DNA from: Candidatus Proximibacter danicus
GTDB lineage: Bacteria > Pseudomonadota > Gammaproteobacteria > Burkholderiales > Rhodocyclaceae
Direction of reading: 5' to 3'
DNA: 64,000 bases
NCBI GenBank assembly: GCA_016710885.1
Contig: JADJUC010000003.1
Location: forward strand, 247,523 to 311,522
Shown here: positions 1-9,302 of the stretch, one piece after another
Position numbering within the stretch: the first letter of the stretch is position 1
Layout of the letters: each line of letters starts with the position of its first letter
The notes under the pieces: model-generated
What the model saw: only the letters and a program-made list of their open reading frames with translations
Databases searched by the model: none
What the model was told of the DNA's origin: nothing
Program-made: the position numbers and the translations under genes

Positions 1-2
1 AA

Positions 3-2067
3 TCGCGGGCCTCGGTTTTCATCCTGTCGGTGGATGATGAGGAACTGGCGACCAAGGGTGAGGAAACCATCGCCGAGCTGCGCGCCTTTGTGCAGGAAAT
101 TCGCTACAAGAACGCCGAGATCCCGATCTTCCTGCACGGCGAAACACGTACCTCGCGCCACATCCCGAACGACATCCTGCGCGAACTGCACGGCTTCATC
201 CACATGTTCGAGGACACGCCGGAGTTCATCGCCCGCAACGTCGTGCGCGAAGCCAAGTCCTACCTTGACTCGCTGCCACCCCCCTTTTTTCGCGCGCTGG
301 TGCATTACGCTGCTGACGGTTCGTATTCCTGGCACTGCCCCGGCCACTCGGGCGGCGTTGCCTTCCTGAAGTCGCCGGTCGGCCAGATGTTCCACCAGTT
401 CTTCGGCGAGAACATGCTGCGCGCCGACGTCTGCAATGCGGTGGAAGAACTCGGCCAGCTGCTCGACCACACCGGCCCGGTGGCGGCCTCCGAGCGCAAC
501 GCGGCGCGCATCTTCAACTGCGACCACCTGTACTTCGTCACCAACGGCACCTCGACCTCGAACAAGATCGTCTGGCACTCGACGGTGGCGCCGGGCGACA
601 TCGTCGTCGTCGACCGCAACTGCCACAAGTCGGTGCTGCACTCGATCATCATGACCGGCGCCATTCCGGTGTTCCTGATGCCGACGCGCAACAACTTCGG
701 CATCATCGGTCCGATCCCGAAATCCGAATTCGCCTGGGAAAACATCCAGAAGAAGATTGCCGCCAACCCGTTTGCTACCGACAAGAACGCCAAGCCGCGT
801 GTGCTGACCATCACCCAGTCAACCTACGACGGCATCCTCTACAACGTCGAGGAAATCAAGGAAATGCTCGACGGCAAGATCGACACCCTGCACTTCGACG
901 AAGCCTGGCTGCCGCACGCCGCCTTCCATGATTTCTATGGTGACTACCATGCCATCGGCGCCGACCGCCCGCGTTGCAAGGAGTCGATGATCTTCTCGAC
1001 GCAATCGACGCACAAGCTGCTGGCTGGTTTGAGCCAAGCCTCGCAGATCCTGGTGCAGGATTCGGACGACCGCAAGCTCGACCGCGACGTGTTCAACGAG
1101 GCCTACCTGATGCACACCTCGACCTCGCCGCAGTATTCGATCATCGCCTCCTGCGACGTGGCGGCGGCGATGATGGAAGAGCCGGGGCGGTACCGCGCTG
1201 GTTGAAGAGTCAATCAAGGAGGCGCTCGATTTTCGCCGTGCCATGCGCAAGGTTGACGAGGAGTGGGGGGCCGATTGGTGGTTCAAGGTCTGGGGGCCGG
1301 ACGACCTCTCCGAAGAGGGGATCGAGGAGCGCGACGCCTGGATGCTCAAGCCCGGCGATCGCTGGCACGGCTTCGGTCAGTTGGCCGACGGCTTCAATAT
1401 GCTCGACCCGATCAAGGCGACGATCATCACGCCGGGTATGGATGTGGACGGCGACTTCGCCGATTCCGGCATCCCGGCGGCAATTGTTACCAAGTACCTG
1501 GCCGAGCACGGCGTCATTGTCGAAAAATGCGGCCTCTACTCCTTCTTCATCATGTTCACCATTGGCATCACCAAGGGCCGCTGGAACACCATGGTGACCG
1601 AGCTGCAGCAGTTCAAGGACGACTACGACAAGAACCAGCCGCTCTGGAAGGTGCTGCCCGAGTTCGTCCAGAAGAACCCGCGCTACGAGCGCGTCGGCCT
1701 GCGCGACCTGTGCCAGCAGATCCACGACGTGTACAAGGCCAACGATGTTGCCCGCCTGACCACCGAGATGTACCTCTCGGACATGGTACCGGCGATGCGC
1801 CCGGCCGATGCCTTTGCCAAGATGGCGCACCGCGAGATCGAACGTGTGGCCATCGATGATCTGGAAGGCCGCGTTACCAGCGTGCTGCTGACACCCTACC
1901 CGCCGGGTATTCCGCTGCTGATTCCAGGCGAAGTGTTCAATCTGAAGATCATGAACTACCTGCGTTTCGCCCGTGATTTCAATGCCCGCTTCCCTGGGTT
2001 TGAAACCGACATCCACGGCTTGGTGAAGGGCGAGGATGGGCGGTACTACGTGGATTGCGTGGAATAG
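3..2067 (+). pseudogene. Orn/Lys/Arg decarboxylase (PLP, class I), 5' end outside window, one frameshift
   Basis: Fold-type I basic amino acid decarboxylase, which removes CO2 from arginine, lysine or ornithine to give a polyamine or a polyamine precursor. The frame is open from base 3, so the N-terminal wing domain starts upstream of the window. Visible marks are PGHSGG, VVDRNCHKS and FDEAW, plus STHK, whose lysine should bind PLP (codon near 1012). The C-terminal domain resumes in another frame at about 1188 and ends with YYVDCVE. The break is at the G4 run 1184-1187: removing one G gives EPGGTALVEESIKEAL, restoring the family sequence. The joined part is about 688 codons of a family usually near 750 residues. 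Substrate preference cannot be read from sequence. A consensus error is as likely as a true pseudogene. Confidence 0.85.
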
Positions 2068-2111
2068 CTGTGCGGCTTGTGTTGCAGCGGCTTTAAGCGC
2101 ATGATTTGCCG

Positions 2112-2857
2112 ATGAATTTTCAGGGTTTTTCAGGACGTTTGAGTTTCCGTCTGTTGCTGCCGTTAATCCTTTTGTTCGGGTTGGCTGGCGAGGGGTTTGC
2201 GCAGGCTGCGGCGATTGTCTTTGCCACGGGCAATGCCAGCATCGTTGCTGCAGATGGTTCGACGCGCCGTGCCGAGCGTGGCGCCGCACTGGTGGCCGGG
2301 GAAATGGTCGATACCGGCGAAGGCAAGGCGCAGTTGCGCTTCCGCGATGGCGCTACGATTTCGCTGCAGCCTGGAACGCAGTTTCGTGTCGAGCAGTTTC
2401 GCTTCACCGAACAGAATGGCCGAGCTGCAGAAGAAGACATGGTCGTGATGCGCTTCCTGAAGGGGCGCTACGCGCAGTCAGCGGCCTGATCGGCAAGCAG
2501 AAGCGCGAGCAGTACCGGATGGATACGACGGCTGGAACCATTGGCATTCGCGGAACGGAATACGCTTCGACGATGGGGCCGGACGGGCTTTCAGTGACCA
2601 CCTATGTCGGATTGGTCGAAGTATGCAACACGGCTGGCTGCGCGCAGGTTGGGCCGGGGCAGACACTGCTTGTCCCGGACGCAAACACCCGGCCGAGGTT
2701 GCTGCCGGGTAGCGGCCAGTCGCGCATCGCGCCGACAGACGCGCTGCCGCAGTTGCCGCCGGCGCAGATAACGGCCCCTGTCGTGCCTCAGGAGACGCAT
2801 GCGCCACAGCAGCAGCCGATTCAAAGTCCCGGCTACAGCCCGGGAAAAATGTATTAG
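2112..2857 (+). pseudogene. FecR-domain periplasmic protein 1, frameshifted
   Basis: The ATG at 2112 opens a signal peptide (basic start, then LLLPLILLFGLAGEGFAQA). A FecR domain follows, with TRRAERGAALVAGEMVDTGEG and LRFRDGATISLQPGTQFRV. The frame is lost at the G4 run 2462-2465. Adding one G continues as KGALRAVSGLIGKQKREQY and then the FecR hallmark TIGIRGTEY in the frame that ends at 2857, giving about 248 residues. The tail is Pro/Gln-rich with no barrel. FecR domains in such stand-alone proteins are thought to be periplasmic ligand-binding or structural modules, not iron-specific signalling. It lies just upstream of the TPR-barrel gene and a second FecR gene, probably in one transcription unit. 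The exact role is unknown. Confidence 0.75.
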
Positions 2858-2877
2858 CAGAAACGTCGGAGAGAATT

Positions 2878-4203
2878 GTGCAGCTGAAAAATATCAAGAA
2901 AATTGGAGCGGCGATGATTGCGGCTTTCGCGCTGCAATCATCGATGGCATACGCTGACGAACTGACCGACAGGGCAAAGGCGCTCCTGGCAGCGGGCAAG
3001 GGAACAGATGCCTATCAGTTGCTCGAACCTGCAGAAGCCACGCGCGCGGGTGATCGTGACTACGATTTTCTTTTAGGGCTGGCGGCATTGGAAGCCGGGC
3101 AAAATACGCGGGCTGTCTTTGCGCTGGAACGTGTGCTGGCGATGGATCCGAACAATACACGTGCCCGTGCCGAAATCGCCCGTGCCTACTTGGCGCTCGG
3201 CGAAACGCAAACAGCGACTCAGGAGTTTGAAACGGTAAAGAAGCAGGGGGTACCTGCCGATGTCACCATGACGATCGACCGCTATATCGCCGCCGCACGG
3301 CGTATCGAAGACCAGAATGCGACTTCGATTACCGGCTATATCGAGGCGACCATCGGTTACGACACCAACGTAAACGTCGGACCAAACAAAAGCTCCGTCG
3401 CCATACCGGGGTTTGGCAATCTGCCGTTTGAGTGGGGTGCGGACAGCAGGGCGAATACAGATACTTTTGCTTCGCTTGGCGGAGGCTGGAATGTGCGCAC
3501 GCCTATCGGCGATGGTTATTCCCTGCTTGCAGGGTTGTCAGCCTCGCAGCGCAACAATTTCAGTCGGCAGCAGTTCGACATGCAGAACGGCGATGCCAAT
3601 ATCGGAGTGACGGCGACACGTGACAAGGACGTTTATACGCTCATGGCGCAAAGTGGAGTGGTGAGTGTGGACGGCATCCGTTTCCGTAACCACATCGGTT
3701 TGACTGGCCAGTGGCAGCGTAATCTTGACGCGCGTAACCAGGTGGGCGCTTTTGTTCAGTACTCCGACCTGCACTATGCCCAAGAGGAGGTTCGCGATGC
3801 CGATCGCTGGGTGGCAGGCGCCAGTTATGCCCACCTGTATCGCGAGGGCATCATGGCTTTTGCCAGTGCTTATTTTGTTCAGGAGCGTCCGCAGGAGAAG
3901 GACGTTGGCTGGCTTGGCTTCGAGGGGCTTGGCATGCGTATTGGCGGGCGCATCAATTACGACACGCAAACAGTCCTGTTTGGTGGTGCCACTTGGGAAT
4001 ATAGGGATTACAACAAAGAGGACCCGTCTTTTTTGTCCAAGCGTCGAGACAACCAGTACGGCCTGACGTTCGGGGCTACACGCTATTTCACCAAGGAGTG
4101 GAGCGTAACTCCACAGTTGTCGCTGACGCTTAACGACTCCAATGTCGCACTTAACGAATATCACCGCGAGTTGCTCTCGGTGACCGTTCGTCGCGAATTC
4201 TGA
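2878..4203 (+). CDS. TPR plus outer-membrane beta-barrel protein, Slam/DUF560-like
   Basis: The GTG at 2878 has a GGAGAG ribosome site a few bases upstream and starts a signal peptide (MQLKNIKKIG, AAMIAAFALQSSMAYA). Residues 30-135 form tetratricopeptide repeats (LLAAGKGTDAYQLLEP, AVFALERVLAMDPNNTRARAEIARAYLALG). From about residue 150 the sequence becomes an outer-membrane barrel with alternating hydrophobic strands. It begins with GYIEATIGYDTNVNVG, typical of DUF560, and ends in RREF with terminal Phe, the BAM-recognition signal. The architecture and 441-residue length fit surface lipoprotein assembly modulators (Slam), which help barrel-type lipoproteins reach the cell surface. Flanking FecR genes suggest a shared secretion or cell-surface job. 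A generic TPR porin remains possible. Confidence 0.65.
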   Translation: MQLKNIKKIGAAMIAAFALQSSMAYADELTDRAKALLAAGKGTDAYQLLEPAEATRAGDRDYDFLLGLAALEAGQNTRAVFALERVLAMDPNNTRARAEIARAYLALGETQTATQEFETVKKQGVPADVTMTIDRYIAAARRIEDQNATSITGYIEATIGYDTNVNVGPNKSSVAIPGFGNLPFEWGADSRANTDTFASLGGGWNVRTPIGDGYSLLAGLSASQRNNFSRQQFDMQNGDANIGVTATRDKDVYTLMAQSGVVSVDGIRFRNHIGLTGQWQRNLDARNQVGAFVQYSDLHYAQEEVRDADRWVAGASYAHLYREGIMAFASAYFVQERPQEKDVGWLGFEGLGMRIGGRINYDTQTVLFGGATWEYRDYNKEDPSFLSKRRDNQYGLTFGATRYFTKEWSVTPQLSLTLNDSNVALNEYHRELLSVTVRREF

Positions 4204-4220
4204 TGTAGAGGATCGGAATC

Positions 4221-5553
4221 ATGCCTAACTATTCCATTTTCCGTCTCAAGAACCATGCGCTGCTGATGGCGTTGGCGTCAGCCTACCCAGTGATTTCCTA
4301 TGCGGCGGGGCCGGCACAGATCGATTTTGCAGCAGGTGGCGTTACGGCCGTAAATAGTACGGGGGCACAGCGCCCGCTGACCAAGGGGGCTGAGGTCAGC
4401 AATGGCGATACCATTCGTACAGGCGAGGGTGGCCGCGCACAAGTACGATTCAGCGATGGCGCTTTGGTTTCATTGCAGCCAGCAACCGAGTTTCGTATCG
4501 ACAATTATCAGTTTGCCAACAAACCGGATGGGCAGGAAAAAGGATTTTTCAGTCTGCTCAAGGGCGGCATGCGGACGATCACTGGTCTCATTGGTCGGAG
4601 CAACCGCGACAACTACAAAGTCACGACCAGTGTCGCCACGATCGGTATTCGCGGTACGGAGTACGGCCGGGTTGAATCCATCGAATGGCCAACTGGTAGT
4701 CAATACCGGCGAAGGCGTGGTCGAGGTCTGCAACAGTGCGGGATGCGTCCTGCTGGCGTCGGGAGATTCCGGAATCGTCGCGGGCAGTTCGACTGCGCCA
4801 AAGCGTACCGACTCCCATCCGCAGCTGCCCCCGGCACAGCCGACCTTGGGCGCCTTGCCGGTGTTCTCAACGAGTGATTCGCGGCAGGATAACGGCCTCA
4901 TAGCGCCTGTTTCCGCCCCGCTGGTTTCGGGTAGCCAGAACTATGTAAGTTGGGCCGGCGTCAAGGGTGGTTCGGCTAACGAAGGAATGGAAACATCCAA
5001 CACTCAGGCCGCATTTGATGACGCTTCGGTCCTGGCATCGTTCTCGGATTCTTACGGCGCTACCTATAAGGCTTCTGACGTTGCCGGTGGCTTCTCGATG
5101 GATGGGGTGATCGGCTGGGGACGTTGGAGTACGGGTACCTACGACTCCTCGACCGCGCTCAAGGATTTCCATTACGTAGCAGGTACGCCGACGCCGGGTG
5201 CCGAGATGACAGCGCTCGGCGGTTTGGTGGCGACCTATACCTTGGCGGGTTCTACAACGCCGACAACCAGCACCGGCTTGACAGGGGCGAATCCTACGGC
5301 GACGTTGACCGGGACTTTCGGAGGTTCCAGTTCGCTGGCACTGAGCATTTTCACCGCTGTTTCGGGGACGTCGTACAGCACCTCAATGACCGGTACCAAC
5401 ACTGGCGCCAGTCTCTCCTTTTCCGGCGCCAGCGGCAGCGCCAATGGCTTCTTTGCCGGCACCAACGCCTCTCACGCGGGGTTAACGTATAAATTCGACA
5501 GCGGTTCCACTCCCGGCTACATCATGGGGGCGCTGGTCTTCAAGCGGCAGTAA
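4221..5553 (+). pseudogene. FecR-domain protein 2 with barrel-like C-terminus, frameshifted
   Basis: It starts at ATG 4221 with a signal peptide (HALLMALASAYPVISYAAG). A FecR domain covers about residues 35-200: TKGAEVSNGDTIRTGEGG, RFSDGALVSLQPATEFRI, TIGIRGTEY. Just after GTEY (about 4664-4672, the ggccggg run) the frame changes; dropping one base gives EYAGLNPSNGQLVVNTGEGVVEV, and the frame then runs to 5553 (about 443 residues when joined). Unlike FecR protein 1, the last 200 residues are Gly/Ser/Thr-rich with short alternating strands and end GFFAGTNASHAGLTYKF and GALVFKRQ. This resembles the small C-terminal barrel of TbpB-like surface proteins, the usual Slam clients. That resemblance is by eye only. 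It converges with the next gene, overlapping by 14 bases. Confidence 0.7.
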
Positions 5554-6502
5554 GCCAGGTCAGGTATTCATCCATTTTCTGGCCGCTGGCCAGTGATTCG
5601 GCACTCACCCGCGCTGCGGCGCCGAGTGCCTTGACCAGCCCGGGATCCCGGGCGAGTCGGCAAACCAGGTCGTGTGCCTGCTCCTGCGTCGAGAAAACGA
5701 AGCCGTTCTTTCCCTGCTCGATCCAGTCGGTATAGCCCCCGCTCTCGTGCGCGACGACCGGGAGGCCGCAGGCCAGCGCCTCCATGACGACACGGCCGGA
5801 GGGTTCTGCCCAGGCGGGACCGGTGCGGTAGAAGAAGACATCCAGTTCGTTGAGAAATGCCTCGGGCGCTAAGCTGCCGGCTGGCAAAGCCTCGATTTCC
5901 GGCATGCCTGCGAACTCGTGCGAAAGGCACGAGCCCCCAAGTAAACGTGTACGGATTCCCTTCCAGCCCAGCATGCGATAGAGCGAGGGATCCTGAGGGT
6001 GATGCTTTTCTGGAGCATCACGCGAGTGGCGACCAATCGTAAAGAAGCGCGATGAAATTACGTGCCTGGGGGCGAAACGTTCGAGGTCCATGGGTTCAAG
6101 CGCAATGCGGCCGGGCAGGCCCATCGTATCGCGCAGGCGAGAGGAGATGAAAGCCAGCTCGACTTTCGGCAGTGTCGGCCGATCAAGTGCCGCAAGCGCG
6201 GCGAACAGTTGATCCGGATGGGAAAGCACGCAAAGCACTATCAGGCGGCGCGGCTTGGCATAATCGAGCCAGCGTCCGGGTTCGAAGTGAGTTCCAAGCA
6301 GAATCAGCGTACCGCCTTCTGGCAACTGTCTGTTGTACGGGCTGATCGGGGTGGCGCCGAATTTTCGGGCGCCTTCTGTTGGTTGGTCCGCCCAGACACG
6401 TACGGCATGCGTATGCCTGAGCATTGCTGCAAGCGTGACAGCATGCGTTTCGCATCCGCCGATACCGGAAAACCGGGTGACAATGTGAATGGGATGGGAC
6501 AT
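5540..6502 (-). CDS. Glycosyltransferase family 4 (GT-B fold)
   Basis: A 320-residue GT-B glycosyltransferase. The N-terminal half has a Gly-rich acceptor loop (RFSGIGGCETHAV). The C-terminal half carries the donor-binding E-x7-E pattern in EPSGRVVMEALACGLPVVAHESGG, followed by DWIEQGKNGFVF, typical of GT4 retaining enzymes that use nucleotide-sugars. No signal peptide or membrane segment is visible, so it should act in the cytoplasm. It is transcribed divergently from the TPR-SPINDLY transferase with about 50 bases between the starts, suggesting a shared glycan or glycoprotein function. Donor and acceptor cannot be told from sequence. It is slightly shorter than many GT4 enzymes (350-400 residues). 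Confidence 0.8.
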   Translation of the reverse strand: MSHPIHIVTRFSGIGGCETHAVTLAAMLRHTHAVRVWADQPTEGARKFGATPISPYNRQLPEGGTLILLGTHFEPGRWLDYAKPRRLIVLCVLSHPDQLFAALAALDRPTLPKVELAFISSRLRDTMGLPGRIALEPMDLERFAPRHVISSRFFTIGRHSRDAPEKHHPQDPSLYRMLGWKGIRTRLLGGSCLSHEFAGMPEIEALPAGSLAPEAFLNELDVFFYRTGPAWAEPSGRVVMEALACGLPVVAHESGGYTDWIEQGKNGFVFSTQEQAHDLVCRLARDPGLVKALGAAARVSAESLASGQKMDEYLTWLTAA

Positions 6503-6553
6503 TGGCCGACCAACCGCGCCTTATTGAATGACTTTCAACTCCGGATTCTATCA

Positions 6554-8716
6554 ATGAACGAAACTGTCACAGTGGCCGATCTCAGGGGGGAGCTGCGCAA
6601 GCTTCTTGCGGATCCGGATCGGCACGCGAACCTGCCGAAGCTGTTCGAACTGGCTGTGATGCTGAACGCGGCAGGCGAGGCAGAGGGCGCGCTGGCTGCA
6701 TTCGAGGTGGTTGCCGATGCCCTTGCGACGCGTGAGCCAGGGCAGTTGCCGGTCTGGCATGCGATCGCCGGCTTGCGCCTGCAGCTCGGGCTTTTTCGCG
6801 GCGCGCACGAAGTCTGCAGTGAAGCTGGCCGCTGTGCTCCGAACCATCCCGATGTTTCATTCAACCTGGGCGTGGTGATTGCCCATATCGGTGACCAGCG
6901 AGCTGCCGAAGTAGCCTATCGACGGGCGCTTGCACTCGACCCAGCGCATCTGGGCGCAGTACTGAATCTCGTCGGGCTGCTTATTGCGGACAAACGCTTT
7001 GCGGAAGCGCTCGATGTTGCGGCTGACGCAATCAACCGGCATGGCAGCGTGGCCGATTGCTGGTTCAATCATGGCGAAGCCCTGCTGTCTTGCGCACAGA
7101 CGGTGGCAGCCCGCGGGTCATACGCCCGCGCACTCGAATTGCAGCCCGCAATGGAAAAGGCAGCGATAGCCATCGCATTTTGCGACGCCGCCGCGGGCGA
7201 TTTGGCCTCATCCTCTGCAGCCTTCGCGGCGATTGCCGCGCGCGCTCCAGGCGCCTTGGCAGGCTATTGCAGTCCCTTCGAAACCGATCGGGTAAGTTCC
7301 TATCCGGAGCTGGAGCCCGGCCGGATCGCGTTGATTTCTGGCTATCTCCGGTATCGTTTGTGCTACTGGCCGGATCGCGACCGATTTATCGCCCTGTTTC
7401 TCCGCGTGCTCCGGGGCGATGGCTGCAAGCCGCTAGACAATCCTGACTTGCCGTTTCTTGCTACTGGCTTGCCGCTTTCCAGCGATGTTCGGCAACGGAT
7501 CGCGCGGCAGGTCGCTCGCCGTCTGGAGGGCGAGGCTCGACGAAACTTCCCGCCGATCCGGCCAGAGCGTCCGCATGACGGGCGAATCCGGGTCGGCTAC
7601 ATTTCCGGCGATTATCGCAGGCACGCAACGGCTTATCTGGTGTCGCGTCTGCCAGCGCTCCACGACAGGGATCGGTTTGAAGTCTTTCTCTATTCCACCG
7701 GGCCGGATGATGGCAGCGATATTCGCCGCGAAATCATTGCGGGTGCCGATCATTTTTGTGATCTGCAGCGCTTTGACGTCGCCGCAACCGCGCAGCGTAT
7801 CGCGATGGACGGAATCGATATCCTGGTTGATCTTTCCGGCTACGCGCTTTATGCGAGGACGGCTGCACTGGCGCTGAAGCCAGCACCGATCCTGGTCAGC
7901 TACTTGGCTTATCTGCAGACGATGGGCGCGCCGTGGGTCGATTACGCGATCCTGGACCGCACGGTTCTCTTGCCCGAGGAGCGCGATTTCTGGGACGAGA
8001 AAATCGCTTACCTGCCCGATACACTCTACCTCTGCGATGACCGATCGGGAGTGCAGGCGTTGGCACATGCTAGGGGGGAGTACGGGCTGCCGGAGGATCG
8101 TTTCGTTTTCTGTTGCCTCAATGCGCCGTGGAAGATCGATCCGGAAACGTTTGCTTCCTGGATGGTCATTCTTCGTCGTCGGCCGGAGTCCGTGCTCTGG
8201 CTCTACGATGACACGGGGCTTGCGGCGGCGAATCTTCGTTCGGAGGCGATGCGAGCCGGAATCGATCCGGCGCGGCTCATCTTTACAGGAAATATGCCGC
8301 ACGAAGACCACCTGTCGCGATTTGCCTGCGCCGACCTGTTTCTCGATACCTTCGGCTGCAACGCCCATACAACCTGCATTGAGGCCCTTGCTGCAGGTAT
8401 TCCGGTGCTGACTTTGCCCGGAGGCAGCGTGGTATCGCGTGCAGCAGCCAGTCTGCTACGCGCGCATGGCGTACCGGAACTGATCATGCCTGATGTGGAA
8501 ACCTATATAGAGCGGGCGTGCGCGATTTCCGGAGACCCCGCTCAACTTGAAACACTTCGCGGAAAGCTTGAGCGGCGAGACCGGTCGGCGTTGTTTTGCA
8601 CTCAACGGCGAGTGCGGGAAATCGAGCGTGCTTACGAAACGATGTGGGCAAGGCACGTTGCTGGCATGCCGCCTGCAGATTTCGATGTTGCTGCTGTTGA
8701 TTTGCTTGTTAGTTGA
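6554..8716 (+). CDS. TPR-SPINDLY O-GlcNAc transferase-like protein (GT41)
   Basis: The ATG at 6554 (MNETVTVADLRGELRKL) is chosen because the upstream open frame runs antisense through the GT4 gene. Residues 20-230 are tetratricopeptide repeats (PDVSFNLGVVIAHIGDQRAAEVAYRRALALDPAH). From about residue 330 comes the SPINDLY/OGT catalytic region: RVGYISGDYRRHATAYL, DILVDLSGYALYARTAALALKPAP, YLAYLQTMGAPWVDY, FCCLNAPWKIDPETF, DLFLDTFGCNAHTTCIEALAAGIPVLTLPG. The length (720) suits the family. Such enzymes transfer a sugar from a nucleotide donor to Ser/Thr or Asn of proteins in the cytoplasm, and bacterial members often modify flagellin or adhesins. The methyltransferase gene follows by 10 bases, so the two are probably co-transcribed. 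The target protein is unknown. Confidence 0.85.
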   Translation: MNETVTVADLRGELRKLLADPDRHANLPKLFELAVMLNAAGEAEGALAAFEVVADALATREPGQLPVWHAIAGLRLQLGLFRGAHEVCSEAGRCAPNHPDVSFNLGVVIAHIGDQRAAEVAYRRALALDPAHLGAVLNLVGLLIADKRFAEALDVAADAINRHGSVADCWFNHGEALLSCAQTVAARGSYARALELQPAMEKAAIAIAFCDAAAGDLASSSAAFAAIAARAPGALAGYCSPFETDRVSSYPELEPGRIALISGYLRYRLCYWPDRDRFIALFLRVLRGDGCKPLDNPDLPFLATGLPLSSDVRQRIARQVARRLEGEARRNFPPIRPERPHDGRIRVGYISGDYRRHATAYLVSRLPALHDRDRFEVFLYSTGPDDGSDIRREIIAGADHFCDLQRFDVAATAQRIAMDGIDILVDLSGYALYARTAALALKPAPILVSYLAYLQTMGAPWVDYAILDRTVLLPEERDFWDEKIAYLPDTLYLCDDRSGVQALAHARGEYGLPEDRFVFCCLNAPWKIDPETFASWMVILRRRPESVLWLYDDTGLAAANLRSEAMRAGIDPARLIFTGNMPHEDHLSRFACADLFLDTFGCNAHTTCIEALAAGIPVLTLPGGSVVSRAAASLLRAHGVPELIMPDVETYIERACAISGDPAQLETLRGKLERRDRSALFCTQRRVREIERAYETMWARHVAGMPPADFDVAAVDLLVS

Positions 8717-8726
8717 AGAGAGCGAC

Positions 8727-9302
8727 ATGAAAAAACTGAACGTAGGGTGCGGACGCAATGCTATTGCCGGTTGGGTTAATCTCGACTGCGTGGCGCTTCC
8801 TGGCGTAGATATCGTTGCCGACCTGGAAAGCTGTGACACCCAGCCTTTACCAATAGAGTCCGACACTGTCGACGAGTTTCTGTTGCAGCACGTGCTGGAG
8901 CACATCAGGAATCCGTTGCCCTTGATGCAGGAGTTGCATCGCATCGCCAGGCCTGGTGCGCTCGCTGTCATCCGCACTCCTTACGGCAGCACGGACGATG
9001 CATGGGAGGATCCGACCCACGTACGTCCGTATTTTCCAGAAGCTTGGATACTTGGCCAGCCGCTTTATTGGCGGGCAGACTACGGCTACCGTGGCGATTG
9101 GCAGACTGAGCGTATCGTGCTGATGGTGCCGCGTGCCCGCGCCCAGGGACGAAGTGCCGATGCGGTGATGGAATTGGTGCATCGCGAACGTAACGTCGTG
9201 GCCGAGATGCACGCCGAACTACGCGCAGTGAAACCAATTCGGCTTCCGCAACGGGAGTTGCAACAGTTACCGCGCCTCGAACTACAGCTGGTAGATCTTT
9301 GA
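8727..9302 (+). CDS. SAM-dependent class I methyltransferase
   Basis: The ATG at 8727 is preceded by GAAGAG. The 191-residue protein opens with SAM-binding motif I (LNVGCGRNAIAGWVNLD), then an acidic post-I loop (VDIVADLE) and the typical FLLQHVLEHI and LHRIARPGALAVIRTPYG segments of the Methyltransf_11 group. These small enzymes usually methylate sugars or lipids; the substrate here is unknown. The position right behind the TPR-SPINDLY transferase suggests it decorates the same glycan. Its last 335 bases lie antisense to an open extension of the ubiH-like frame, but the methyltransferase frame carries the recognisable motifs, so I take it as the real gene. Confidence 0.8.
   Translation: MKKLNVGCGRNAIAGWVNLDCVALPGVDIVADLESCDTQPLPIESDTVDEFLLQHVLEHIRNPLPLMQELHRIARPGALAVIRTPYGSTDDAWEDPTHVRPYFPEAWILGQPLYWRADYGYRGDWQTERIVLMVPRARAQGRSADAVMELVHRERNVVAEMHAELRAVKPIRLPQRELQQLPRLELQLVDL

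Noticed and set aside
6062..6553. 164-residue N-terminal extension of the TPR-SPINDLY frame
   Set aside because: Antisense to the GT4 gene; the ATG at 6554 begins the helical TPR region.
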